Source: JANSXG01 sp024743075 (GTDB lineage Bacteria > Planctomycetota > Phycisphaerae > Phycisphaerales > UBA1924). Taken from it: a stretch of DNA of 64,000 bases. The stretch is from the NCBI GenBank assembly GCA_042140185.1, contig CP159477.1, positions 806,001 through 870,000 of the forward strand, written 5' to 3'. Below the pieces are notes generated by a model that saw nothing but the letters and a program-made list of their open reading frames with translations, ran no database searches and was not told where the DNA came from. Below, one piece after another: positions 28,416-36,557 of the stretch; the first letter of the stretch is position 1, and each line of letters opens with the position of its first letter. A program made the position numbers and the translations under genes.

Positions 28416-30083
28416 ATGAGTCAGCAAACACACGAAGGGGCCACACCGAGACGTGCGCGATTGGGAGGGCTGGCGTGCGCCGCGATCGCGGTGCTCGCCG
28501 TGCAGGCGTGCCAGGTTCACCACCGGGTTTGGCATGTCGATCCTGAAATCGAGCCCGAGCGTGAAGGGGTCGTGTACTCGCTCCCGAAGACGAAGGTCAC
28601 TGTCTCGATGCCGGTGACCTCCGTCGAGACCAAGCGAGGGGAGTTCTACGACGAACTCGACAAGGCCATCGATGAAAGGGATCCGGCAAGCCCAGATTTC
28701 ATCGGGCTCAATCGCGAGCAACGCGTCGCTCGGCTCATGGAGGACGATCGTGTCGAGGCTATCAAGGAAGACCTGGAGCAGCGGGGCATCCTGAACGAGG
28801 GCGAGTTCGAGATGTTGCTCGCCGGCCAGTTCAGGAAGCGCAAGATCACGGTCGGCAAGGCGAGTCTGACGACCCAGGCGGTCTGGGACGAGGACCTGCT
28901 TTTCCTCGTAGAGTGGCCCAGCAAGCCGAACGAGGCCAGAACGCTCTCGATCTCGTTGAACGAAGCGGGGTTCATGACGAGCGTCAACGTGGCCGCGAAG
29001 GACCAGACCCTGGACGTCGCGCTCAAGGTTGTGGAAGCAGCAGCGTCCATCGCGGGGCGATTCTTCTTCGGGGGGGCAACCGCAAGTCTAGACAGCACCG
29101 ATCCGCGAGTATCGTTCAATCCGACACCGGAGCCGTTGTCCGACCCGATCCAGAAGATCCTACTTCGCGCGAATCAGGCTATTGGCGAGTACGACGAGAT
29201 CCAAAGGCAGCTTCGGACGATGCCGCTGCTTGCAACCGGTAACGGCGGCAGCGCGATCGCCCTGTATGACAAGGCCGCACTGGAGTTCCGCATGGAGCAC
29301 CTCAAGAAGGAGCGGGACCGCCTGGTCAAGTTCTTCCTCGTGGATCGGAAGGTGGAGTGGGCCGCATCGTTCTCCGGCTTGCCGGACAGCGACGGCCGCT
29401 CCGAACTCCTACAGGTAGTCACTGAGACCCCTGAACAGCCGGAGCAGGGGGTGTGGATGTCGCTTGCTGTCCAAAGCGATCCAACATTCGCTCTCGACAG
29501 TGCGGTGCCTGCCGAACTGCTCGGCACTCGTGGGTTGGGCAAACAGTCGAGCGTCGCGCATTCGATCTCTCTCAGATCGCTGCGACCGGTCGCTTGGCCG
29601 AACCAAGTGGCCGAGCCCAAAGGTGGCAGCCTTGGGTTTCGCTACCGGGTGCCCGGCGAGGTGGTGATCACCCACGATGTGCAGAAGGGCGGTTCCGCCG
29701 AGAGTTCTGAGCAGGGAAGATGGACCGAGATGATCGCCCAGTTCGGTCCGGTCCGCGCGCTCCCGACCGGTGTGGGGACGAGCGACGCTTCAATCAAGAT
29801 CGCGCTGCATCCGAAGCTCGGTTCACTCAAGGCCGTGGACGCGGCCTCGAAGGTCACCCTGGCCGATCAGGTTGGCTCGTTGCGCTCAGCGACCGACTCG
29901 GTTCTGAACACGCTGTCAGAGCCGACCGAACTCGATCGCCTGAACCAAGAGAAACGCGCTCCTGGAAGCGCGCAAGAAGAATCAGCAACTGAAAGAAGAA
30001 CTCGGCGGCGAGTAGCGGGAGCTCGCATGCACTGCGTCACAACCGGTTCGCGCGTTGCGCTACAGCATGAGCAAGACGCGTGA
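28416..30083 (+). CDS. Large lipoprotein of unknown function (DUF4831-like start), 3' end frameshifted
   Basis: 555 residues as read. The ATG at 28416 has an excellent GAGGAGG site. A lipobox (AVLAVQAC) lies at the end of the signal. The first part (VVYSLPKTKVTVSMPVTSVE) resembles DUF4831-type proteins, and the remainder is acidic and probably beta-rich. In the last ~40 codons the frame changes quality: after DRLNQEKRA the continuation LLEARKNQQLKEELGGE is found in another frame and stops at 30013-30015, whereas the listed frame runs on into Arg-rich sequence. Restoring one GC unit at 29955-29959 yields the coiled-coil ending. Function unknown; surface exposure is inferred from the lipobox. 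Confidence 0.7.
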   Translation: MSQQTHEGATPRRARLGGLACAAIAVLAVQACQVHHRVWHVDPEIEPEREGVVYSLPKTKVTVSMPVTSVETKRGEFYDELDKAIDERDPASPDFIGLNREQRVARLMEDDRVEAIKEDLEQRGILNEGEFEMLLAGQFRKRKITVGKASLTTQAVWDEDLLFLVEWPSKPNEARTLSISLNEAGFMTSVNVAAKDQTLDVALKVVEAAASIAGRFFFGGATASLDSTDPRVSFNPTPEPLSDPIQKILLRANQAIGEYDEIQRQLRTMPLLATGNGGSAIALYDKAALEFRMEHLKKERDRLVKFFLVDRKVEWAASFSGLPDSDGRSELLQVVTETPEQPEQGVWMSLAVQSDPTFALDSAVPAELLGTRGLGKQSSVAHSISLRSLRPVAWPNQVAEPKGGSLGFRYRVPGEVVITHDVQKGGSAESSEQGRWTEMIAQFGPVRALPTGVGTSDASIKIALHPKLGSLKAVDAASKVTLADQVGSLRSATDSVLNTLSEPTELDRLNQEKRAPGSAQEESATERRTRRRVAGARMHCVTTGSRVALQHEQDA

Positions 30084-30253
30084 GCCCGCGATCGACGATC
30101 ACGCCGAGCGGGGTTCGCCCCGGGAGTTGAGCCTCGCTCGGCCTTGTTGGTTGCGATGAAATGCGCGTTGGAGGGGGCAGCCGGAACCGTTTTTCGGGCT
30201 CATCTCACCTGACGACCACAAACGCAGCGTGTTGACGGGTGCATGGGGCAGTC

Positions 30254-30565
30254 TCAGTGCGCTCTCGGCGTGAACTGCGTGATACGCACATCGCCCGAGG
30301 GCAGGTGCGCGATCAGTTCGAGGTTGCCGCCCAGCCCTTCGATCAGCCGCTGCAACGTGCTCACCTGCATGTCCGTAGAGGATTCCAGGCGGGAGAGGGT
30401 GGGCTGCTTGATGCCCAGCGACTCGGCCAGTTCGGTCTGCGTCATACCCGCGTGCTTGCGCAACTCGGCGATGAGCATCTCGCCCATCATCTCGCGCACG
30501 CTCGTCCTGCGCGCCATGCGCTTCGGGTCCATCTTCGATCTGAGTTCGTTGAACTTCTTCTTCAT
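30254..30565 (-). CDS. higA: HigA-like antitoxin, XRE-family HTH
   Basis: 103 residues from the ATG at 30565, which shares one base with the toxin stop (TGATG); a GTG three bases earlier is also possible. Residues ~38-90 form an XRE helix-turn-helix: AGMTQTELAESLGIKQPTLS, then RLESSTDMQVSTLQRLIEGL. It should bind and neutralise the upstream toxin and repress the operon at the palindrome in its promoter. Toxin-first gene order is typical of HigBA. Confidence 0.88.
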   Translation of the reverse strand: MKKKFNELRSKMDPKRMARRTSVREMMGEMLIAELRKHAGMTQTELAESLGIKQPTLSRLESSTDMQVSTLQRLIEGLGGNLELIAHLPSGDVRITQFTPRAH

Positions 30566-30924
30566 CACAACAGTCCTTCTCGCCTGAGTTCTTCGAGGTG
30601 CTCATCCAGCAACCGGTCCGCCAACGGGATCATCCGCTCGTAGAACCGTTTGTCCCCGGTCTTGTCGCCCCCGATCAGCAGGATGGCTGTTCTTCGGGGA
30701 TCGAACGCGAACAGCGTCCTGATCGGTCGGCCAGCGTGCTGGGTTCTGAGCTCCTTCATGTTGGAGTGCCTCGACTTCTTGAGCGCATCCGCGTGCGGCC
30801 TGCCGAGACCGGGGCCGAGTTGTTCGAGCAGGCGGACAGTCGCCGCCAAAGACTCCTGCTCGGATTCGTCCAGGCTGTGCCACCACTCCTCGAACTCGTC
30901 GGTTACTTCCACCTCCCACATCAT
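30565..30924 (-). CDS. higB: HigB/RelE-type toxin (Gp49-like family)
   Basis: 119 residues. The pattern EFEEWWHSLDESEQESLAAT, LLEQLGPGLGRPHADALKKS, NMKELRTQHAGRPIRTLFAF, LLIGGDKTGDKRFYERMIP matches phage-derived Gp49-like HigB toxins. These cut mRNA at the ribosome. A conserved Arg/Lys-rich centre and the C-terminal GDKTGDKRFY box are present. The gene begins ATGATG immediately after its -10 box, so the message is probably leaderless. It overlaps the antitoxin gene and would stabilise the element. Confidence 0.87.
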   Translation of the reverse strand: MMWEVEVTDEFEEWWHSLDESEQESLAATVRLLEQLGPGLGRPHADALKKSRHSNMKELRTQHAGRPIRTLFAFDPRRTAILLIGGDKTGDKRFYERMIPLADRLLDEHLEELRREGLL

Positions 30925-30927
30925 TCA

Positions 30928-30955
30928 AGTATAGCATATACACTATATGTGTCAA
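30928..30955 (-). promoter_or_regulatory. higBA promoter with overlapping palindromic operator
   Basis: Minus-strand -35 TTGACA (30955-30950), 16-base spacer and -10 TATACT (30933-30928). The spacer and -10 overlap an inverted repeat with TATAG and CTATA arms (30930-30947), a good position for HigA autorepression. The first ATG is only three bases beyond the -10, so transcription would start at or near the second ATG (30921). Confidence 0.75.
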
Positions 30956-30959
30956 GTGC

Positions 30960-31070
30960 TATATTGACCAGACGGATTCGAACCAGATCACGGGACCGTT
31001 CGATCGGGACCAAGTGAGTGGAACCAGATAAAGAGGACCGATCCCCCGGCAGGGGGACCGGCCCGAAGAG
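30960..31070. promoter_or_regulatory. Second locus of the GGACC motif
   Basis: GGACC-N9-GGACC at 30993-30997 and 31007-31011 has the same 14-base period and CGATC core as the pair at 10717-10735. Further GGACC sites occur near 31038 and 31055. This gap lies between the higBA promoter and the end of the DUF6876-like gene. Confidence 0.5.
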
Positions 31071-31466
31071 TTAGTGCTCGAAGGGCAGGTACAGGGTCCA
31101 GTGCTCGCCGTCGAAGCCGGCCCAGACATCGGCGTACTCCAGCGGGAAGTCCGTGAACGCGATGTCCTGACGGATCGCGGGTTCTTCGCCAGAGTCCGCC
31201 CGGCAGAGCACCGTGGCGCCGCCTTCGGGGTGGACATCAAGCCGCCAGAACTGCAGGTCGCCCAGACGCGGGTCATCGCTGATGGCCTCGGTCATCTGCG
31301 GAGAGCCGATGTAGCTCGCGATGATGTCGAGGAGCCAGTAGGCCCCGGCCTGCTCGGCCAGATACAGCACACCGGGTGTGTAGATCACCCGCCGGTTCAG
31401 CGGGTGCCGGAATCGCTCCAGACTGCCCGTGAACCGGCGGAGATCGGAGTGGGTGAGGGGGCTCAC
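31071..31466 (-). CDS. DUF6876-like small protein
   Basis: 131 residues, GTG start at 31466 overlapping the previous gene's stop (GTGA). The sequence SLERFRHPLNRRVIYTPGVL, GAYWLLDIIASYIGSP, DDPRLGDLQFWRLDV fits a small conserved family found on plasmids and integrative elements (DUF6876 by recognition). It ends with a Trp/Tyr-rich segment. No catalytic residues are evident. It is translationally coupled to the 87-residue protein upstream. Function unknown; frequent presence on mobile DNA suggests a role in element maintenance. Confidence 0.65.
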   Translation of the reverse strand: MSPLTHSDLRRFTGSLERFRHPLNRRVIYTPGVLYLAEQAGAYWLLDIIASYIGSPQMTEAISDDPRLGDLQFWRLDVHPEGGATVLCRADSGEEPAIRQDIAFTDFPLEYADVWAGFDGEHWTLYLPFEH

Positions 31467-31726
31467 TGAGCACCCCCCTTGGTGTTGTCCTCGGCCCGCA
31501 GTGCGAGCGTGTGGTCGTAGGCCAGTTGGGCCAGTCGGGCGACCCGGAGCAGTTCGCTGCCGGAGAAGCTGTCGCTGTCGTGGTAGTTGCCCTGCTCGTC
31601 GGTGTAGGTGCGGGTGATGCGGACGCTGTAGAACGGGCCCTTCTCGCCGGTGTTCTTCCAGATCGCGGCTCTGATCGAGCCATCGGAAAGAGTGGTGACG
31701 GGTTTGCTGTTTGGTTTCTGAGACAT
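31463..31726 (-). CDS. Small mobile-element protein of unknown function
   Basis: 87 residues from the ATG at 31726, with AAAGGA upstream; the longer open frame has no start signal. The middle (RAAIWKNTGEKGPFYSVRIT, RTYTDEQGNYHDSD) is beta-rich and resembles short plasmid-borne proteins that accompany replication genes. It forms a two-gene operon with the DUF6876-like gene. No function assigned. Confidence 0.65.
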   Translation of the reverse strand: MSQKPNSKPVTTLSDGSIRAAIWKNTGEKGPFYSVRITRTYTDEQGNYHDSDSFSGSELLRVARLAQLAYDHTLALRAEDNTKGGAQ

Positions 31727-32108
31727 CGATTTTGGTCCTTTCTTGGTTGGTTGATCGATGCCCAAACGACAGGCAGGCGGAAAAGCCCCGCTGTCAAGGG
31801 GGTTGGTGCGGGCAGGAGCACGACCGGAGGGAGGGCGACAACACGGCCCACTTGACTGGGGGGCGACGGCTGCCAGGTTGTGCATCTGAAGGTCAACCCG
31901 GCCAACGGAAAGGACATCGAAGGACGAGCGAACCACAGCAAGCAGCCGAGCCCTCTGGCTACAGGGGCGAGGGCAGAGCGGATCGGCAACGAAGAAGTCG
32001 AAGAAGAAGGCCCCGAAGTTCTACCGGTTCGAACATCGACCTCCGACGAAGAGCAACGGGATTCGGCGACCACGGAGCTAGACTGTCGATCAAGCAGGGA
32101 GCACGCCC
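31727..32108. other. About 380-base divergent gap
   Basis: Separates the minus-strand DUF6876 operon from plus-strand membrane genes and must hold promoters for both. Frames present on the plus strand are shadows without start signals. Confidence 0.35.
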
Positions 32109-32519
32109 ATGACCACGACCGCCACGACCGCCACGACCGCCACGCCCGGCGAGCACTGTCCTCAGGAGCTGGGCAAAACGCTGAACGACCAGTTAATCCG
32201 CGTCTGGGACATCTACATCCGGTTCCACTCGCTGTGGCTGGCGGCGAACCTCGTCGGCCTCGGCATTCAGGTCGAGAAACTCACGAGTTGGCAGGGGAAA
32301 CTGCTCTTTGCGCTCGCGTTCTCCGCAGCGCATGTGCTTGCTTCGGTCTCCTCGTTGCGAGTACGAGAGTACACACGGGCGAGTTGCGACGAACTGGCGG
32401 CGCTCGGTTGCGCTTCGCTCGCAGGGTTCCGGTCGCTAGGTCTCTGGAGCGGTAAGGCCAACGTCAGTGTGTACGTGGCGTTCGTCGCAATCTGGATCGG
32501 CAGCGTCTTCGTCCCCTAA
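32109..32519 (+). CDS. Small membrane protein
   Basis: 136 residues. The ATG at 32109 follows GGGAG. The Thr/Ala-rich N-terminus (residues 1-12) comes from a tandem ACGACC/GCCACG repeat. About three hydrophobic segments lie at ~43-62, ~65-85 and ~115-135. No motif is recognised. It is followed 98 bases later by another membrane protein on the same strand, possibly an operon. Confidence 0.6.
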   Translation: MTTTATTATTATPGEHCPQELGKTLNDQLIRVWDIYIRFHSLWLAANLVGLGIQVEKLTSWQGKLLFALAFSAAHVLASVSSLRVREYTRASCDELAALGCASLAGFRSLGLWSGKANVSVYVAFVAIWIGSVFVP

Positions 32520-32617
32520 GTCGCTGAGGATCAGCTCTCGAAGCAATCGCTTGGCAACTCGCCGCCGAGTACCTGCGGCCGTCTGGTTTCTTCAAACAAG
32601 CTGAGAAAGGCAAATAC

Positions 32618-33319
32618 GTGGGTCAGATCGATCACCCGAATCCGGACGAGAAGGACTGCCGGCTCTGGCGCGTGCTAACGATCGGGCTCGTAATCGCCAT
32701 CGCGTACACGTTTGTTCAGAAGATGATCGAGTACTGGATGTCGCCGAACGTGGTTTGGCCGTCCGCGCTCGGCCGCGTCGGTCGCGGTGTGGTTCGCCGG
32801 ACGGACGACATGTCGCTTCTTGATTCCCTGCTCTTGCTGAGCGTGCTCGTCGTGCTGTCCACCGCGATAGTCATTCGTGAGACTCGATATTGGCTCCACA
32901 TCCGCCGCAGATCGTTCATCGTGGCGGTACCGGCGAGCATCTATCTGCTTGTGGTTTACTTCGCGGATATCTGTGATCCAAACCATCTCGGGCAGTTCTG
33001 CTGGGACTGCCAGACCCATTGGGGCGAGTCGGGAACGACGCGCTGCGCTATCAACAAGGTCCTCCAGACCATCGAGGGCATCGGATCGGTATTCGGTTAC
33101 GGCTGCTACGCTCTGGTCCTCGGCGCGGTAGTTCCTTCGGCGTGGCAGCACATTCGGAAGCCCCACGAGTACGCCAGTGCTGTGGTGTTAGCCCGTCTGT
33201 CGAACATCGGTTTGGTCGCGCTGCTCGTTCTCGTCCTGTTCATTACGTGGATCTTTGCTCGGGAATTGGTCATCGCGCTGATGGACAGCGTGACGAGGCG
33301 CAACTACGACCGCATCTGA
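32618..33319 (+). CDS. Polytopic membrane protein of unknown function
   Basis: 233 residues, GTG start at 32618 after AGAAAGG. About five hydrophobic helices: ~18-37, ~68-88, ~100-118, ~155-175 and ~195-222. A Cys-containing loop (ICDPNHLGQFCWDCQTHW, then C in TTRCAIN) lies between helices 3 and 4, where disulphides could form. No family recognised. Confidence 0.65.
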   Translation: MGQIDHPNPDEKDCRLWRVLTIGLVIAIAYTFVQKMIEYWMSPNVVWPSALGRVGRGVVRRTDDMSLLDSLLLLSVLVVLSTAIVIRETRYWLHIRRRSFIVAVPASIYLLVVYFADICDPNHLGQFCWDCQTHWGESGTTRCAINKVLQTIEGIGSVFGYGCYALVLGAVVPSAWQHIRKPHEYASAVVLARLSNIGLVALLVLVLFITWIFARELVIALMDSVTRRNYDRI

Positions 33320-33330
33320 GTGATTTTTGG

Positions 33331-33591
33331 GTGTTAGACCAATCTCAGCCGCCCAAAATCGAATTCCAGCACGAGAAGTTTGGCTCGAAGCTGACGGCTC
33401 GTCTCTTCTTCTGGACGCCGTTGATTGCTACGGCTGGCGCGTCGTTCTTAGCGCTGCTTCGCAGCGAGCACCGGTGTCGATTCCGATGGTTCTCGCCCGT
33501 TGAGGTCGGACCGCCGGGAATAAAGCTGACCTTTCGAGTTCCGGTGTGGATCCGGGTGGAGCAGCCGCCGTCTCAGCTTGTCGTTCCTTGA
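33331..33591 (+). CDS. Possible small protein with one membrane segment (doubtful)
   Basis: 86 residues from a GTG at 33331, 12 bases after the preceding stop, with no clear ribosome-binding site. A hydrophobic stretch (FFWTPLIATAGASFLALL) lies near residues 28-45. It could be a real small membrane protein or a fortuitous frame in a 380-base gap. No other feature explains this gap. Confidence 0.3.
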   Translation: MLDQSQPPKIEFQHEKFGSKLTARLFFWTPLIATAGASFLALLRSEHRCRFRWFSPVEVGPPGIKLTFRVPVWIRVEQPPSQLVVP

Positions 33592-33702
33592 GCACCGTCT
33601 ACTTCCGAACGAACGATGCTGTCTCAAAGGCCCGGAAACTTGCTCACGCTGCCGATGTGCAGATGATATCCGGAGATTCGTGGTTCCAGTAGGCGGCAAC
33701 CG

Positions 33703-34368
33703 TCATCCGACGAGTTGGTGCCAGCCGCTTATCGTGATCTCCGTGCTGTCCGTTAGGTGCTCGCGTGCTGTCCATCGCCTATCTGCAACCGAGTATTGCT
33801 GCGGATCGTTGAACTCCACGAACGGAAGCTGTACGGAGATCAGTGTCATTGGGGACGCACCGGTGCTGAACGTGTGCACCAGCCCACGAGCGAACACGAA
33901 CACGTCGTGCTGCCGCGCCGCGACGGAGAACACCGACGATCCGTCGAACTCGTTGAAGGACTGATGTGAGTAATGAAAGAAGCCCCGACCGTCCAGTACA
34001 ATAATGCACCGGTCTGAATGCTCGTGGACGTGCATCGGCAGATCGACGGCGTTGTCGAGCCAACGCAGTTTGGCGACCGCAGCGGGTTGCCGTGTTGCCG
34101 CGGGAACCCGCCAAGCCGCACCGCCGACCCGGTCGGAGCCTTCGAAGGGGTAGGCCAACTCTCGCGGATGGTCTCGCTCCAGGAGTTGGATCTGCTGGGA
34201 GAAAGAAACTCCTGGGCCTAGGCCTCGCACTCGTCCGACGAATGCCATCTTCTCCGAGGACGCCGAAAGTGCCTCGATGGCCCCGGCGGCTAGGTCGCTG
34301 AGTGACCGGAGCACGCCGTCTCCCGACTGCTGTGGTCGGAGCGTGAGCGCCTTGCTGTCTCTATTCAC
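33703..34368 (-). CDS. Cupin-domain protein
   Basis: 221 residues from the GTG at 34368, which follows GGGGGGC; an upstream ATG at 34398 is an alternative. The C-terminal half is a cupin fold: LPMHVHEHSDRCIIVLDGRG near residues 115-134, then the second motif region ARQHDVFVFARGLVHTF. The His residues of HVHEH would bind a metal. Single cupins act as sugar or small-molecule binders or enzymes; the substrate is not evident. It diverges from a small XRE regulator, which probably controls it. Confidence 0.7.
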   Translation of the reverse strand: MNRDSKALTLRPQQSGDGVLRSLSDLAAGAIEALSASSEKMAFVGRVRGLGPGVSFSQQIQLLERDHPRELAYPFEGSDRVGGAAWRVPAATRQPAAVAKLRWLDNAVDLPMHVHEHSDRCIIVLDGRGFFHYSHQSFNEFDGSSVFSVAARQHDVFVFARGLVHTFSTGASPMTLISVQLPFVEFNDPQQYSVADRRWTAREHLTDSTEITISGWHQLVG

Positions 34369-34425
34369 GGTGCTGCCCCCCAGTTCATTGCTCTGCATGT
34401 GACGTTCTGTATGTAGACGTAGTGT

Positions 34426-34677
34426 GTGCACGGACAGAGCCTGTGTCCAGTGTCACACGGGCGATTCGTCAAAGATTTTGGGGACCGGGTCAGATCGCTC
34501 CGGATCGAGCGTGATCTCTCCCAGGAACAGCTCGCCGCCGAGGCGGGGCTGCACCGCACCGCCGTGTCGTTCATCGAGCGCGCTGAACGCTCCGCGACGC
34601 TCGAGACCATCGAGAAGATCGCCCGAGCCCTCAAGGTGCAGCCAGCCGACCTGATGCCGCCGCTTCGCGGTCGGTGA
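34426..34677 (+). CDS. Small XRE-family transcriptional regulator
   Basis: 83 residues, GTG start at 34426. The HTH spans residues ~17-70: RVRSLRIERDLSQEQLAAEA, GLHRTAVSFIERAERSATLE, TIEKIARALKVQPADL. Size and sequence resemble restriction-modification controller (C) proteins and other mini-repressors, but no restriction genes are adjacent. It diverges from the cupin gene with only ~57 bases between starts. A TGTG-N8-CACA repeat lies just inside its own start. Confidence 0.78.
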   Translation: MHGQSLCPVSHGRFVKDFGDRVRSLRIERDLSQEQLAAEAGLHRTAVSFIERAERSATLETIEKIARALKVQPADLMPPLRGR

Positions 34678-34743
34678 ACTTCGGCACGCGGGCGCATGCG
34701 GCCGGCCTTTACACGGCCACCGCGTCTGTGGTAGCGATGGCGG

Positions 34744-35328
34744 ATGACACACTCTTCGGCTCCAGATCCCCAGATCTCGGTTCGCGACCGCGTCGATGTG
34801 CTGCTCGCGGAGTACGGCACGATGTACGCGCTCGCCGAGTTCCGCATGAACTCGCTCGACAGGCGGGTCCCGGGGGCCGGAGCGGCGTTGGTCGCGTTCC
34901 TTGGCGGTGTGCCGGCGGTTCCGCAGTCCACCGCGTGGCTGCTGCTCGTGGTCATCCCGGCATCGCTGATCTGGTTCCTACGCACGACTGTCAATCACGC
35001 CAGATCGTTCGAAGACGCGATTCGGCGGATTGAAGAAATCGAGCGACAGCTCAATGCTCTCGTCGGAGAGAGCCTTCTCCGGTTTCAGAGCACGCACCCG
35101 AGCAAGGGCAGGGCGGTAGGGGGGAGAACCGGTGCCGAAACCGTCTTCGCCGTGCTGCTGGCATCGTTCATCCTGCTCGGCGCGAGTTCCGTGCTTGCCA
35201 CAACGTTGTTCAACTCCGCATATTCCTTAAGTGTCTTCTGGGCGTTCCTGTGTTCCATCGCTGTCCATCACGCTTGGGTGACCTTTAGGTGGGCGAGGTA
35301 CCGGTATCCCGCGGGTCGCTCGAAGTAG
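34744..35328 (+). CDS. Membrane protein of unknown function
   Basis: 194 residues from the ATG at 34744. Two hydrophobic helices at ~45-58 and ~62-80 are followed by a charged helical region (SFEDAIRRIEEIERQLNALV) and two more hydrophobic segments at ~133-155 and ~160-180. The arrangement of TM pair, coiled coil and TM pair is seen in several small signalling or defence membrane proteins, but no specific family is recognised. Confidence 0.6.
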   Translation: MTHSSAPDPQISVRDRVDVLLAEYGTMYALAEFRMNSLDRRVPGAGAALVAFLGGVPAVPQSTAWLLLVVIPASLIWFLRTTVNHARSFEDAIRRIEEIERQLNALVGESLLRFQSTHPSKGRAVGGRTGAETVFAVLLASFILLGASSVLATTLFNSAYSLSVFWAFLCSIAVHHAWVTFRWARYRYPAGRSK

Positions 35329-35332
35329 TCCG

Positions 35333-36358
35333 CTATGGCCGCGGCCCATCCTGTGCATCGTCGCTCGGGGAGGGGGAGGCGGTGTTCGAAGCAGGGTTTG
35401 GCTCAAGGCTCTCTCTGCCCAGCCGTGCGACATCGTTCCAGTCCGCTCCGCGACGGGTAGGGCGGTCCGTCAGGAGACGCAGATCGCTGCGAGCGGCACG
35501 ATCAAAAATCTTGGTCAGTCGCTCGGTCAATCGATCGCCCGCCTCGTCGTTGTCCATCGCGAGAACCACATGGCCGTCTGGAGGCAGACGTTGGATCGCG
35601 CGCCGAATCAACTCCGGCTGAACACGATTGAGTTGCCCGGCGATGCTCGCGAACCGGGTACGCTCGTGGCCGATGACGGCTGCGTAGGCCAACGCATCCA
35701 GAGCGCTCTCGGCGAAGACGAGCCGGGCGTCCTGTTCCCCGCAAACGCTGGTCCAGAGCCCTTTGATGCCGCCGGTCGCGAAGCGATTGAGGTTGGTGGC
35801 CCGGATCTCGAAGCCCGTCAGTTCACCGTCGGCCTGGTGCGGGAACAGGACGTTCGCCTGTGTATCGACGCGGATCCGGTAGCGGAAGATCGGCAGCGCG
35901 AGCACCTCGGCGGGGATACACCGCTCTTCGACGAGAAAGCGGCTGAAGCCATGCAGCGGCCGAGCACGATCGTAGCGGTCGCGGACACTCGCGAGATCGC
36001 GCGTGATCGGCCGCAGAGTCGGAGCGAAGTCGGCGATTTGGGGAAGCTGCAGAGCGCGTTGACCGGACGCGCCGAGCCAATCCCGAAGCCGCTCCCGCAC
36101 CTGACCGAGGTTCTCACCGGTTCGGCGCTGAACGAAGTCGATCACGGTCCCGTTATCGCTGGAGTCAAATACCGCGAAGTACACCCACCGACCGCTCTCG
36201 GTCCGCGAAACGATGAGCTTGTCGCCTTCGGGATGCTTCATCGCCACCGAGTTGCGTGAAGACGACTTGCGATCGAGCCGGTAGCCGAACGAGGCCATCA
36301 GTTCGGAGAGGTTGATCTCCGTCTTGAACGCCCTGAGTTCGTCGCTGCCTCGGTCCAT
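35333..36358 (-). CDS. DUF3991/TOPRIM primase-like protein
   Basis: 341 residues. The ATG at 36358 has GGGAGG upstream. The N-terminal region (LSELMASFGYRLDRKSSSRN) resembles the start of CHC2-type primases, but the zinc cysteines are missing. Residues ~130-205 match DUF3991 (SRFLVEERCIPAEVLALP, TGGIKGLWTSV). A TOPRIM domain follows: LVFAESALDALAYA near 215 and GHVVLAMDNDEAGDRLTERL near 262. Such plasmid proteins probably make primers for lagging-strand or post-transfer synthesis. It diverges from the ArdC gene. Confidence 0.8.
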   Translation of the reverse strand: MDRGSDELRAFKTEINLSELMASFGYRLDRKSSSRNSVAMKHPEGDKLIVSRTESGRWVYFAVFDSSDNGTVIDFVQRRTGENLGQVRERLRDWLGASGQRALQLPQIADFAPTLRPITRDLASVRDRYDRARPLHGFSRFLVEERCIPAEVLALPIFRYRIRVDTQANVLFPHQADGELTGFEIRATNLNRFATGGIKGLWTSVCGEQDARLVFAESALDALAYAAVIGHERTRFASIAGQLNRVQPELIRRAIQRLPPDGHVVLAMDNDEAGDRLTERLTKIFDRAARSDLRLLTDRPTRRGADWNDVARLGRESLEPNPASNTASPSPSDDAQDGPRP

Positions 36359-36557
36359 GCGCGCTGCCTCCCGCCAGAGCGTAGCGCGGATCGATCCGGT
36401 TCGGAAGCTTCACCCGTGCTGCACCGCAGCACAAGATCCGCTTGACCGAGCCGTGGTCGTCGTGGCACTCAACCAGGAGTAGCACCACGCACAACCGAGA
36501 GGCCCGCATGCACGACCACGCTCTTCACCCTACCGACCGGATGGCCTGAGCGCGGCG

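Noticed and set aside
30975..30985. tRNA remnant (GGATTCGAACC string, also at 41279)
   Set aside because: Only the T-loop-like 11-mer is present; no acceptor, anticodon or D arm can be paired at either place.
31711..32455. Plus-strand frames before and across the small membrane gene
   Set aside because: No start signals and Arg/Glu-rich composition; they overlap the better supported membrane gene at 32109.
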